Shown: positions 41,863 through 51,966 of the stretch, one piece after another
Layout: the number at the start of each line of letters is the position of its first letter
Position numbering within the stretch: the stretch's first letter is position 1
Position numbers and translations under genes: made by a program
Origin: Agapetus fuscipes
Taxonomy: Eukaryota > Arthropoda > Insecta > Trichoptera > Glossosomatidae
Assembly (NCBI GenBank): GCA_951799405.1
Contig: OX637337.1
Coordinates: forward strand, 2,480,001-2,544,000
Length of the DNA stretch: 64,000 nt
Direction: 5' to 3'
Notes under the pieces: generated by a model
Database searches by the model: none
What the model was told of the DNA's origin: nothing
Seen by the model: the letters and a program-made list of their open reading frames with translations, nothing else

Positions 41863-42115
41863 ATAATATTGTAATCTAAATTGCACTAGTTATATTAACA
41901 TTTAAAATTAATATTAAATGCATGCCCACAAACAGACACGTATAAGTTCGCGCTTACAAAAGCTGCATGTGTACTTACAAATTAAAATCCAAATCTCAAT
42001 TGAACATAAGCCCTGTAACTTTTGCCGACCTTCCCTGAAACAGTAGTGACATTGCCAAAGCGAACCATTATTTAAGCTATGGCTGGTCAGCCTCATACCA
42101 ACCTAGTCAAAGAAT
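41863..42115 (-). repeat. Rep-D, second subtype, full length
   Basis: AATCTAAATTGCACTAG to CATACCAACCTAGTCAAAG. Confidence 0.75.
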
Positions 42116-42154
42116 TAATTACCTTAATTAAAATAATAATGCATGTAATATTTT

Positions 42155-42545
42155 TGGCCATTCTGTAGTAGAGTAGTTAGCGATTCGGACCCGTATATGG
42201 AAGCTTGTGGGCTCGAATCATTACTTCTAAACTAGACGAGATATTTTTGATCTGTAAAAACTGTTGCTCTTCTTTTATCGATATTTATTTAATTTGAATT
42301 AATGTGAACAACGTATGTGGAACTTCCGTGGTTTATGCTGGCACTTTTATGTCCATCCTATATTTATTACACTTGATATCTCAGTAACTATATTTTTATA
42401 ATAATTAATATTTTTACCACTTATAGAACAGCTTATATGGAACGAGCTTATATGCAAGCTTGTGGGCTCGAATCCCGGCGGAGCACAAAAATGTATTATT
42501 TATATTTTCAAATATTCTCTTCGCTGGGTTAAAAAATCCATATAG
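42155..42545 (+). repeat. SINE-B split between 26-bp direct repeats
   Basis: The tRNA-like head ends at 42219 and its last 26 bp recur at 42449-42474 (25 of 26 identical; core AAGCTTGTGGGCTCGAATC). The rest of the SINE continues to 42545. The 229 bp between contain no family I know. Confidence 0.65.
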
Positions 42546-42640
42546 GTGACCGTTTTTTGGTTGGCATAGGCAATACTACACAAGACCGACGTTTGCTTGC
42601 CGACAAAAAAATCTAAATTAAAAAAATGTTCCGACTTCAT

Positions 42641-42897
42641 TCTAATCTAATCTAATCTAAGTTGCAAAGATATGTTACATTGGAGATTCACATTACATGC
42701 ATTCTCACAACCAGACACGTACAAGTTTGCGCTTGCACATGCCTCATGTGAACCTACAACATAAAAACCAAATTCCAAATGGACATACTCCCTGCAACTC
42801 TTGCCGTCCTTCCCTTAAACAGGGGTGACATTGGCAAAGTGAACCATTTTTACAGCATGGGTGGTCAGCCGCATACCAACCTATAAGTCAAGGAACA
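42641..42897 (-). repeat. Rep-D, full length, long tail
   Basis: Starts with the reversed tail CTAATCTAATCTAATCTAAG and ends CCTATAAGTCAAGGAA. Confidence 0.8.
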
Positions 42898-42967
42898 TAC
42901 ACGACAAATTACATTTTATACATCACTAAATAATAATATCTATGGACAACAAACAGAAAACAAATTC

Positions 42968-43075
42968 CAATTTAATAAACCCTTGCCGCTAACATTACAG
43001 ATCAACCGCCATTTCTTTCGGTCCTTACATACTTCTTTCATTTCCTCCAGAGTCATAACCTTCTTCATTGAAGAA
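42968..43075 (-). pseudogene. LINE-E C-terminal scrap
   Basis: Reverse translation reads MKKVMTLEEMKEVCKDRKK, WRLICNV. It is placed tail to tail with the Rep-D on its left. Confidence 0.6.
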
Positions 43076-43356
43076 CTCAAAAGAAATATTATGTTCACGG
43101 CATTTTTGGTAACTGAAATTAAATTTTTAAAACCATTTCATCACCATTTTAATGTCGTTCACAACGTACAAAGGCACTCTTAAAGTTTTTCTTTGCAAAA
43201 TCCAAAAAAAATCTCTTTAATTTCAGGTCTATGACAGTTCAACGACTTTTCAATTTAACGAGAAACAGTACACCAGAGATTTCAATTTAAATAAAATAAA
43301 TAAATATTACGATGCCTTATTTGATGGGCGTTATTTTTGTACGAATAACACATCAA

Positions 43357-43603
43357 CGACCGGTCCGTAGTCCAAGTGGTAACACTTCGCACTCGTAACT
43401 GGAAGGTTGTGGGTTCGAATCCCGGCGGAACACAAAAAATATACCATTGAAATTTTCAAATTTGCTCTTCGCTGGGTTGAAAAATTCATAAACCTTTACC
43501 AAAGACCGGTCATCAAAAGGTCTATCCAGCCTTACAACAACTGGGGCTTACTTGAGAATTGGCGCTTTCTACAGCGACGACCAAGCTTGCAGAGGGCTCT
43601 TGA
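43357..43603 (+). repeat. SINE-B
   Basis: Complete to GCAGAGGGCTCTTGA; B box GGTTCGAATCCC. Its last bases abut a reversed Rep-D. Confidence 0.75.
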
Positions 43604-43752
43604 TTCACATGCGGTATTGTGAACTTACAGCATAAAAACCCATCTGCAACTCTTGCTGACCTTCTCCGAAACAAAGTTGACTTTGGCAAAGTGAACTATT
43701 TTTTTACAGTATGGTCGGTCAGCCTCATGCCAGCCTATAAGTCAAGGACTTA
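43604..43752 (-). repeat. Rep-D, 5' half
   Basis: TTCACATGCGGTATTGTGAA to CAGCCTATAAGTCAAGG. Confidence 0.65.
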
Positions 43753-43759
43753 CATGGCA

Positions 43760-43900
43760 AAACGCAACTAAGCTACACATATAGTGTAACTTCTTGCCTG
43801 CGTTTCCCCGAAGGGTTCGCATGTGGCGCTTCGGGACCTATTTATTTTTACAGGTAAGGAGGCCGGCCTCACACCAACCACTTTCAGTTGAAGTGGGGGT
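43760..43900 (-). repeat. SINE-A, dimer-type 3' half
   Basis: Carries dimer-type GCGCTTCGGGACC and CAACCACTTTCAGTTGAAG. The fragment 55125-55267 stops at the same point. Confidence 0.7.
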
Positions 43901-44099
43901 GGCAATAATATATTTTTTAGTCAACTTAGATTATAAATAGATAATTGTATCTTGTTTTTTTTTATTATTTTGTATCGCATTATCAAGCTTTCTCTTGTAA
44001 TTAATTTTTCACATTAAGAGCGTACTTCTTTTTTTTTATTTGAGTTTCGAATATTAAGAGTATCGTTTTTCTTCATAATCGTATATTAATCATTCTTCA

Positions 44100-44420
44100 A
44101 CGAAGTAGTCTCCCGTATTTATGGCAAGCCCTCCTTTCGTAGCCTTCAATGATTTCATGAAACAGTAATTCTGCGAAGCATTGAAAAAACTTAACCCTAC
44201 GAAATTCAAGCAGTTCTTCACAGGCTTTCAGCGCCTGAAATGTGTGTGCCACGACGTCCTTCGGCGTCCCTGAGATCTTCTCCCCTCAACCTTACCTTGT
44301 ATGAGGTAAGATGAAGAAGACGGTATGTCTCATTTCTCAAAATGTGCCCGAAGTACATCAGCTTTTCTGCATAATGGTTGGCAGAAGTTCCTTTGTAGTG
44401 CGCATACGTCAGAGGCTTTC
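44100..44420 (-). pseudogene. LINE-H reverse transcriptase C-terminal remnant
   Basis: Minus-strand frames give KLMYFGHILRNETYRLLHL and, after a shift, IQGKVEGRRSQGRRRTSW, the usual LINE C-terminal wording. Frameshifted and stop-ridden beyond. Confidence 0.6.
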
Positions 44421-44432
44421 TACGCTGGTGTC

Positions 44433-44735
44433 AGTCCGGTCGATAGCGCAGTTTGTTGAGTGCTTGCATTCCATGCCGTGAACTCGAGTTCGAATCCCAC
44501 TAAGGGTGTCAGAAATGATTTCCCGTTTTGGTGCTTCAAAACCTAAAATAAAATAACAAGGCTTACTCAGTCTTCACAACAAATGAGTACCAGCTCCATC
44601 GGGAGCTGGATAACCCCCACTTCAACTGGGGCCGGCCCGTTCACCAGTAAAAATAAACAGATTCCACTCGCCACCACGATTCCCTCGCGTAAGAAGTTAC
44701 ACTTTACGCGTAGCTTAGTTGCATTTGCGATTATT
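44433..44735 (+). repeat. SINE-A
   Basis: Full head (A box TAGCGCAGTTTG is damaged; B box AGTTCGAATCCC) and 3' end TAGCTTAGTTGCATT, with an internal loss near the GGCCGGCCC block. Confidence 0.75.
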
Positions 44736-44791
44736 TTTGGGTGACTTGATCAAGCCAAGAGATCCGAAGCATTTGTCGGTAGAGACACATT

Positions 44792-45121
44792 TTACCGGTC
44801 CTTAGCTCAGTGGTACACTGCGGACTCTGAATGGGAAGGTTGTGGGTTTGGCGCGGGCGGAGCACAAAAAAAATACCATTTAAATTTTCAAATTTGCTCT
44901 TCGCTTGGTTGGAAAATTCATAAACCTTTACCAATGACCGGTCACCAGAGGTCCATCCAGCCTTACAGCAACTGGGTCTTGCTTGAGTATTGGCGCTTTG
45001 TAGCAATGACCAAGCTCGTACACCTCTGCGGCACTACAACAAGTGTCATAGACCCCCCCTAGAGTCACTAGAATCTAGAGAGTCTCCCGCACAGTATTTC
45101 TTAAAAAAAAAAAAAAAAAAC
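44792..45121 (+). repeat. SINE-B2 with poly(A)
   Basis: Complete B2 ending in an 18-base A-run (45104-45121). The B box is damaged (GGTTTGGCGCGG). Confidence 0.75.
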
Positions 45122-45335
45122 CAACGCTTCAATGCAGCATTAATGTTGCGAAAGAAAATACGGACGCTTTTGAAAGAAAAGCGCCTGAAGATCATAGGGT
45201 TAAGAAGCATTATGAATAATTTTCATTTATATGATTGAAGTACCTACTCCCACATCGATCACAGCTACTTCTTAAGATTATAATAAAATTTGTCACGTTC
45301 TACGAATCAGTGCCTCTAGTGCCTCTCTTTAGAAA
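45122..45335. other. segment with nothing recognised
   Basis: No feature seen. Confidence 0.3.
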
Positions 45336-45482
45336 CAGGCCCGGATTAAGGGCGGTTCGAGCGGTGCGACCGAACCGGGAACCCCGCCCCCTGGGGGTTC
45401 CCAAGATGTTAAAAAATATACTTCAAATAAATTGACAACATAAATTTGCTCGAGCGCCCAGGTTTTTCATAGATAGAATTTT

Positions 45483-45637
45483 TTCATAGACAGAATAAGA
45501 GAAGAGTATGAAAAAGGTGATGAATATTGAGGAAATGAAAGTGGTTTGTAAGGACAAAAAAAAGTGGAGGCGCATCTGCGGAGGTACCGGCCACCCCTAG
45601 TGGAACGGCGGCAGGATGCAGATACAGACAGACAGAC
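45483..45637 (+). pseudogene. LINE-E C-terminal end and tail
   Basis: Reads KKVMNIEEMKVVCKDKKKWR, then ICGGTGHP and a stop, as in the 49816 copy. The tail is (ACAG)n-like at 45620-45641. Confidence 0.7.
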
Positions 45638-45639
45638 AG

Positions 45640-45950
45640 ATTATTCATTGACTTAAAGGTTGGTATGAATTCTTTGTACTATAGGTTGGTATAAATTCCT
45701 TGACTTAAAGTTTGAAATGAGGCTGACCATCCATACTGTAAAAAATGGATGACATTGCCAATGTCACCCCAGTTTCAGGGAAGGTCGGCAAAAGTTGCAG
45801 GGCTTTTGTTCATTTGAGGCTTGGATTTTATTTTGTAAGTACACATTCAGTATTTGTAAGCGTGAATTTTCACGCGTCAGTTTGTGGACATGCATTTGAT
45901 ACGAGTTTTGAATGTTTTTTATCCCTTGCAACTCAGATTATAGAATAAAA
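45640..45950 (+). repeat. Rep-D with repeated start
   Basis: The start motif (TTGACTTAAAGGTTGGTATG) is repeated about three times within 80 bp before a normal second-subtype body. Confidence 0.65.
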
Positions 45951-46147
45951 ATTATTATTTTTTAAAAGATTTTTGAAATAAGGGGAAGTCTTCCTACAGG
46001 ATAAATAAACCTCAACGACGTAGCAGAGGTCGTTTTGATGCGCAAAGAGATTTATTTATGGTGGGCGTGGGGTGTGGAAGGGGTGGGGTTTATGGACCCC
46101 TTGATTTTTCCTGCACCAGGGCCCCCAATGGTCTTAATCCGGGCCTG

Positions 46148-46262
46148 CTGTATAAAGCTTGAGCGTAAACTCACCTCGATTGCGTAAAATCAAGTTATGT
46201 ATAAAAACTAAATCGCTCTCTAGGAGTGCCCTCATATATTCCATACATTTTTTATTTACGCA
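46148..46262 (+). repeat. unnamed repeat, copy 3 of 3
   Basis: TGTATAAAGCTTGAGCG, GATTGCGTAAAATC, TCGCTCTCTAGGAGTG and TTCCATACATTTT match 5440-5550 in order. Confidence 0.4.
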
Positions 46263-46621
46263 ATCGAGGACAGATTTACACAATTTTGTATACTAAGGGG
46301 TACACATTCGTGGGCGAGCTCAAATTTGGAGAAGTTCTTGGAATACACGTGAACAGCCTTTTATGAATGAGAAAGTACAACAAAGTATGAATAGGATTTA
46401 CGCCCAACCATTTCAGCGAAAATGGAGACTTTCCCAGTTCCCGAAAAAGTGAGTTTGTAATCTTACTAGAAATAATAATACGTATTGAGTTAATGTTAGG
46501 ATGATTTATTTGTTAAGCGCTACGATAGGGTCGAAAACGTTCGTAATTTGTAATTAAAATATATTAAAAAGTGCATAAGGGTTTTTCCACTGACATTTGA
46601 ACGACACAATGTTAATACAAC
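46263..46621. other. AT-rich segment
   Basis: A SINE-B end scrap, TTAGGATGATTTATTTG, is at 46496-46512. Nothing else. Confidence 0.35.
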
Positions 46622-46830
46622 AACCACATTAAATCATTTCATCAGTTCATCCTCAGTCGCCGTACAGAGAGGATGTTCTCCTAAAGACGTCGGCTACGTC
46701 GCTGACGAAACGTCGAGAATGATGTAAGTTCTCTCTAAACGGTTCGTTAAATATCCGATTTAAATTAAGTTTTGAAATCGTTCAGTTTTAAAAATTAATA
46801 TAATTGTCAAAACCACATTAAATGTTTACT
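46622..46830 (+). repeat. Rep-N-like repeat
   Basis: Bounded by direct AACCACATTAAAT (46622 and near 46810). Contains the hammerhead-like segment 46676-46719. Confidence 0.45.
46676..46719 (+). ncRNA. hammerhead-like motif with GUC triplet
   Basis: Stem I is TTCTC (46676-46680) with GAGAA (46715-46719), perfect. The core is CTAAAGA (46681-46687; consensus would have G at the third base). One extra C follows, then helix II GTC (46689-46691)/GAC (46704-46706), GAAA (46707-46710) and CGTC (46711-46714). Helix III is the self-complementary ACGT only. Confidence 0.4.
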
Positions 46831-46844
46831 TTATTCGTTTCACA

Positions 46845-47022
46845 ATTACAATAACCACAACACACAATAAAATTTATTATCATAATTTACACCAGCTTGT
46901 GGCTCTCTCACCAGGGAAGCTTCTTCTGTTCTTCTGCATTCTTTTGTTTTCCTTTTTTTTATTCAAATTCAAATATAATGTTCCATTCCACTAAACAAAC
47001 AAATTCATCTCGTTACAAGTGT
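46845..47022 (-). repeat. Rep-S, possible LTR fragment
   Basis: Reverse match of 61080-61325: shared TGTAACGAGATGAATTTGTT at one end and AGAGAGCC with AAGCTTCCCTGG inside. Confidence 0.5.
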
Positions 47023-47096
47023 GAAAAGAAACAGTGATTAATTAAAATTTCGCTTTTAAAATAAACATAAATAAAATTAATCTTTAGTTATTAAAA

Positions 47097-47256
47097 CACT
47101 GTTTAATTTTTCCTACTTTATTATTTAATTATTTGGACACAAACGTTTTCGACTACACAGTAATTATCATCAGGTAAAAAAAGCTTTTATTACCTGTGTA
47201 ATTGAAAACGTTTGTGTCCAAATAATTAAATAATAAAGAGTGAAAATAAAACAGTG
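47097..47256. repeat. Rep-N hairpin, 68-bp arms
   Basis: 47097-47165 and 47189-47256 are imperfect inverted arms, both with TTTGGACACAAACGTTTTC. On the minus strand CTGATGA (47167-47173) and GAAA (47147-47150) flank a weak helix, the same plan as the other hammerhead-like motifs. ACAGTGTTAATGCACC follows. Confidence 0.7.
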
Positions 47257-47344
47257 TTTGAACAACTAAAGATAAGATGAATTTTCACAGTGTTAATGCA
47301 CCAACCATCCAAAATATTATAAATAAATAATTTTATTTGTATTC

Positions 47345-47398
47345 ACTTTTGCCAATGCCACCCCGGTTCCGATATCTTTGCAACTTATACTATAGATT
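47345..47398 (+). repeat. Rep-D deletion remnant
   Basis: CACTTTTGCCAATGCCACCC is joined to GATATCTTTGCAACTTATA; the middle is missing. Confidence 0.5.
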
Positions 47399-47410
47399 AT
47401 ATATAATAAA

Positions 47411-47486
47411 GTGCTGAATTGGGAACCGAACCCGTCACCTTTCTCAGCTTAAAGCTTTGACAACCATTTGACTACAAACGCTTGCG
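47411..47486 (-). repeat. tRNA-like SINE head, fourth type
   Basis: Reverse strand: A-box-like TAGTCAAATGGTTG, an AAAGCTTTAAGCTGAG arm, B box GGTTCGGTTCCC. Unlike the A, B and C heads. No family body recognised after it. Confidence 0.45.
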
Positions 47487-47907
47487 GTCTTATATATTAG
47501 ATAAGTTGAACTTAAATTCAGAGTTAATCTCACTTATTTGCATGGAAAGATTGACTTTAAGCTGCTTTGAAATTACAACTTTTTTTGAAGAAAGGGCTTG
47601 TAGTTTGAGTTCTTGTGAATCTTGTGAAACTTTATTTTGCTTCTCTTTGTTTTCCTCCCATCATCAGTTTCCTTCTTACCCTCAATTTAACCTTTCAACG
47701 ACGTTTTCTATACGCGTGCTTTCATTCCCTCCTGGGTGAAGGCCTCCTCAACTCACAATACGCCTGTCTTGCACACTGCTCACATAGCGTGTGATATAAG
47801 ACAGATGTGTTCAAAATGGTGTGTCGCGGAAAACGATCGAGAAAGAGCCAAAAAAAAACAGATCAATATTGTGCTGGATTACAAGATATATATCTGCCTT
47901 TACCAAA
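47487..47907. other. segment with nothing recognised
   Basis: An 85-codon ORF (47482-47739) and an overlapping 96-codon ORF have no recognisable domain. Confidence 0.4.
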
Positions 47908-48112
47908 AAGTTGCTTCACTTTGCCAATGTCACCCCTGTTTCAGGGAAGGTCGGCAAGAGTTGCAGGGCTTATGTTCATTTGAGATTGGGTTTTTATATT
48001 GTAGGTCCACATGCGGCATGTGTTAGCGTGAAATTATACATGTCTGCTTGTGGGAATGCGTTTAATATGAATCTCAAATGATGTATATCTTTGCAGCTTA
48101 GATTTAGATTTT
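47908..48112 (+). repeat. Rep-D, first subtype, start missing
   Basis: GCTTCACTTTGCCAATGTCA to AGCTTAGATTTAGATTT. Confidence 0.75.
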
Positions 48113-48277
48113 GCCAAAGACCGGTCATCATACATAAGTCCATGCAGCATTACACCAACTGGGTCTTGCTTGAGAATTGGCGCTTTCTAGACGAACAGGC
48201 TCGCAGAGGGCTCTTGAGGTGTGATTCAAACAAATACAGCGCTCACCAAATAAATCATCCTAATATTATTATATTCA
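48113..48277 (+). repeat. SINE-B, 3' half
   Basis: TTGCCAAAGACCGGTCATC to AAATAAATCATCCTAATATT, immediately after Rep-D. Confidence 0.7.
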
Positions 48278-48366
48278 GGAACTTTTATAGCAAAGCAAGC
48301 ATTTATAGAAAAAAAAACTTCTAACAGATGTTCATTAAAAAATGGTAACAAAAAAGGTTTTTTTTA

Positions 48367-48575
48367 ATAAATTTGTGTAGAGGAATGCAACTCACCAACC
48401 TATTTTGCCTGGCCAGTTGTCTTCATGAGAAAGCAGAAACTTGTGTCTAAGCAATAGCATCTTTTGAACCAGGGTCGAAGTTGTGGTGAAAGAGCCTGGC
48501 GTGATTCGAACCAACTGTATTCTGTTCTAAATACGCTAATCAAGAATAGCGACTTGGCCCTCGACCATAACACCG
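48367..48575 (-). repeat. SINE-C
   Basis: Minus strand: head GTCAAGTCGCTATTCTTG-like, B box TTGGTTCGAATCACG, body TTTGAACC-type CCTGGTTCAA, end AGGAATGCAACTCACC when read forward. Matches 57522-57790 and 61959-62153. The head resembles a long-variable-arm tRNA (Leu/Ser). Confidence 0.65.
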
Positions 48576-48886
48576 ACTCTCTGAATTTGAACTTGCAGAC
48601 TACCGGTTGAGAACTCTTGAGAAATGTTGAACTAGAGAAATGGGTAGTAGAATCATCGTAGCTTTGTTGTTTGGAGTGACCTACGCATTTTTGTAGCCAA
48701 TATCAGTAAGCATTAATAGAACAAGGAATTCCGTAGAACTTTTTTTGTTTGAACGTTACTAGCTCACGGAATAAAAAAATATATATTGTTAGAAATATGC
48801 AAGATATCAGTGGTATTATTTGGTTTGTCTGTGTTTGTTTAATGATAAGTCTATGAAACCTTTAGAAATAAATAGAAACTTATAAA
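48576..48886. other. AT-rich segment, nothing recognised
   Basis: No feature seen. Confidence 0.35.
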
Positions 48887-48970
48887 AATAGGTTCAACTC
48901 GCCACATGCGACCCCTTCGGGGATAACGCGGCAAGAAGTTACACTATATGTGTAGCTTAGTTGCGTTAGT
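48887..48970 (+). repeat. SINE-A, last quarter
   Basis: AAAATAGGTTCAACTCGCCA to TAGCTTAGTTGCGTT, with a few extra GTTGCG repeats. Confidence 0.7.
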
Positions 48971-49009
48971 TGCGTTGCGTTATGTAGGTACCAGATAACA
49001 ATTTATATT

Positions 49010-49279
49010 TGAGTCGTATAAATGCAAACACCGTCAACTCCTTACGCGATGATTTTGAAAAAAAATAAACTTGTGTTTTGAACGCAATTTGGGACTAGTT
49101 GGAGATGACGGCGTTTGAACGAAATCATACTTTATCAATTAAGATTACGAAGGATTAAGTGAGGTTTTCATCACATTGCACACAGCAAATGATTTGTTAC
49201 ACTACGTAGAATCAAATTCAATAATTATCTCAAAAATCATACAATTTGGAGATGACGGCGTTTGCAGTTATACGACTCA
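49010..49279. mobile_element. Rep-V MITE
   Basis: 270 bp with about 31-bp inverted ends: TGAGTCGTATAAATGCAAAC and, at the right, GTTTGCAGTTATACGACTCA, with CACCGTCAACTCC/GGAGATGACGGCG inside. The phrase GGAGATGACGGCGTTTG also occurs mid-element at 49099. Only copy here. Confidence 0.7.
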
Positions 49280-49775
49280 TTTGTTCGAGGTTAATTAAAT
49301 AAAAGTTTTTAGGGTTTGTGTATTGTAATTGTGAAGATTAATTTTAAATTAATAATGTACCTAAATGTTAAACAATCGTGAAGAAAAACGTTGTTTATTT
49401 TTTATTTTTACATTATTGAATAATTAAGTGTTGAATCGAATATTCTGGTGAAATCCAGCTCGGTGGTATGCAACGATTCTCCATATTTCTAGAATGGTTT
49501 TAATAATCTGTATAAATTAGGACCAAACTACCCTGTAGAGACAGATATAAATCAACCGTCGTCATCTTTAAATGTGAAAAACTTTGTGGGAATTGAAAGG
49601 GAGAAAATAAATTGTGTAAAATAAATGAAGTTTTGATAACATAGAACCCGCTAAAAAGAAAGATATAAAGAGACATTATTATATAATGTTAATTTATTCC
49701 GAGTACCTATCTACCTATTCTTCTCATTTTCTTGTTATCATAGTTCATGGGATTTTCGTATCCACTATTCAGTTT
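49280..49775. other. AT-rich; weak repeat at 49515-49622
   Basis: Apart from the match to 21711-21838, nothing recognised. Confidence 0.4.
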
Positions 49776-50829
49776 GTTCTTGTCTTGTCTTGTCTTGTAT
49801 CCTGCCGCCATTCCTCTAGGGGTGGCCAGTACCTCCACATAAGTGCCTCCACTTGACTCTGTCCTTGCATACTTCTTTCATCTCATCTAATTTCATCACT
49901 CTTTTCATGCATGCTCTTCTCTTGTTTCCACTCTGTAAATTCCATTCATTCGCAATCTCACTTATCTGATCAATCCATTCTTTTCTAGGTCTTCCCCTTC
50001 CACGCTTACCTATTACATTCCCTTTATACACTCTTTTTGTCAGTCGGTCTTCATTCATCCTTTCAATATGTCCAAACCATCGCATCACACTTCTTTGAAC
50101 TTTCACTTTCACGCTTTCTTTTACTCCGCATTCATTCAGAACCCATTCGTTTCTCACTCTATCTTTCAGTGTTTTTCCTGTCATACTTCTTAAATGAGCC
50201 ATTTCTACGGTGCATACCTTATTTACTTCTCTTTCATTCACCGTCCATGACTCGCTTCCATACATCAGGGTCGGCAACAATATACAATTGTGTACCGCCA
50301 TTTTCATTTTCTTTGGTATCCTTTTATTCTTCGCTATTCTACCAAACGCTCCTATCACGCATCTTCCTTTGCTGGCACGCTTCTCTAATTCCTTCGTCAT
50401 CTTACCATTCGCCTCAAACTTGCTTCCTAAATAGTCAAACTCATTCACTACTTCAACTTTTTTTCCATTCAAATTAACTGTAAGTTCCTCACATACTTCA
50501 TTCCTGTCAAAAACTAATATTTTTGTCTTATTCGCATTCACTTTCAAGCTATTTTTACAAAATGCATCATTCAGTTTGGTTAACATCGCTTGGAGTTCCT
50601 CCGCCGAGTCAGCTAAAACTATAGCATCATCAGCATAAAGAAGTACTCCAACTCTTGTTTCACCCACTTTCACTCCGCTCTCTGATATTCCAGCTTCTTT
50701 TATGCAACTGTCCATGATTATATTAAACAACCATGGACTCATCACGCAGCCTTGCCTCACTCCCTTATATACATCAAACCAGTCACTATATCTCCCATCC
50801 ACTCTTACACATGCCGATATGGGTATCAA
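49776..50829 (-). pseudogene. LINE-E reverse transcriptase, 5'-truncated but open (337 aa)
   Basis: The best LINE-E copy. The frame is uninterrupted (start codon 50829, stop ending 49816). It covers the second half of the polymerase: GVRQGCVMSPWLFN (residues 23-36) and YADD (65-68, two catalytic aspartates), then thumb and the C-terminal wording MRWFGHIERMNEDRLTKRVY, GKRGRGRPRKEWIDQI and EVCKDRVKWRHLCGGTGHP. Motif A and the endonuclease are missing, so it cannot work alone. After the stop comes GGAATGGCGGCAGGATACA and a tail of (ACAAG)n down to 49776. Clade not assigned (RTE- or CR1-like wording). Two forward ORFs at 50037-50477 are shadows. Confidence 0.8.
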
Positions 50830-51001
50830 ATATGGGTATTGGAAATATTATCTATGTTACCTCATAATACGAATTTAATGTAAGAAAAGTTCATACTAGA
50901 TTTGTAACCCATTCCGTAGACCACAAAATTGTGACTTCACGCGGCCGGTTTACTTGGGAAAGGCTCACCAGTATTTGTTTTATTGGTTGCAAAAGCCGCA
51001 T

Positions 51002-51205
51002 ATCGTCACTTTAGTGCTTGTTTGTATTATCTCCAACAGAGGTAATTTCACATGAGCAGTGTTTGTATGTATACTGGACCAATGTGTCTTATGAATACTG
51101 GAAATTTATTTTAAAAATATTAAAAACAACTATCAGACTATCCTGTTTTTGTGTTGTTTTCTTAGCTCAGATTGTGCAGAATGTGATTTTTAAGTCAATT
51201 TTATT
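51002..51205 (-). mobile_element. Rep-K, reverse, right end lost
   Basis: CTTTAGTGCTTGTTTGTATT, CCAATGTGTCTTATGAA and TAGCTCAGATTGTGCAGAAT match the Rep-K middle in reverse. Confidence 0.6.
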
Positions 51206-51237
51206 TCCAAATTTATATTTTGTATTGTTTGTGTATT

Positions 51238-51810
51238 AGCACTGTGAAAATTCATATTTTTTTATTTTTTTATTTTAAGGTTTCAAATTAAACACTGTTT
51301 TATTTTCACGTAGGTATACAATTTTTTATTTTTTATTTTTACAAACGTTTTCAATCTATAATCATCGTCACGTATCTATAATCATTTTGAAATTTTAATA
51401 CGTGACGATGATTATATTCCTTGACTTATAGGTTGGTATGAGGCTGACCACCCATACTGTAAAAAATGGTTCACTTTGCCAATGTCACCCCTGTTTCAGG
51501 GTAGGTCGGCAAAAGTTGTGGGGCTTATGTTCATTTGAGGTTTGGATTTTATTTGTAAGTACACATTCAGCATTTGTAAGCGCGAACTACACTTGTTGGT
51601 TTGTGGGCATACATCTGAGAGCTTTAAATGAATATATCCTTGCAACTTAGATTGTAGATTATTATTATTATTATAGATAATTACTACAGATCGAAAACGT
51701 TTGTAAAAATTTAAAAAATAAATAATTGTACACGTGAAAATAAAACAGCGTTTAATTTGAAACTTTAAAATTAACAAATTTCCAAATTTATTTGTTTCAT
51801 TTCCACTGTG
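51238..51810. repeat. Rep-N foldback split by Rep-D
   Basis: Outer ends (GCACTGTGAAAATTCAT; TTTCCACTGTGC) and TACAAACGTTTTCAATCTAT with its inverse GATCGAAAACGTTTGTA form a foldback. Rep-D sits at 51416-51665, with ATTATA at both edges. Confidence 0.65.
51416..51665 (+). repeat. Rep-D, second subtype, full length
   Basis: TTCCTTGACTTATAGGTTGG to TTAGATTGTAGATTATTATT. Nearly identical to 34676-34925, so both are fairly young. The 70- and 105-codon ORFs are artefacts. Confidence 0.8.
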
Positions 51811-51966
51811 CATACTTTTAATTCATAAAATATTTATAAGTAAAAAAAAAATAATAATGTACAATGCTCTTGAGGCCATTTTTCACAATATGGCGCTAAA
51901 AAAAATTGTCCAATAAATAAACTACTTAACACATTTCGCTATCACACATGACTCGTGACTCGTGAG

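Larger units (their letters stand above)
45336..46147. mobile_element. hAT-like MITE with nested LINE-E and Rep-D
   Basis: Perfect 15-bp inverted ends CAGGCCCGGATTAAG (45336-45350) and CTTAATCCGGGCCTG (46133-46147). No matching 8-bp flank duplication. GC-rich inner edges (CCCCGCCCCCTGGGG; GGGTGGGGTTTATGG). LINE-E and Rep-D occupy 45483-45950. Confidence 0.7.

Noticed and set aside
50037..50477. 146-codon forward ORF
   Set aside because: Antisense shadow of the LINE-E reverse transcriptase.
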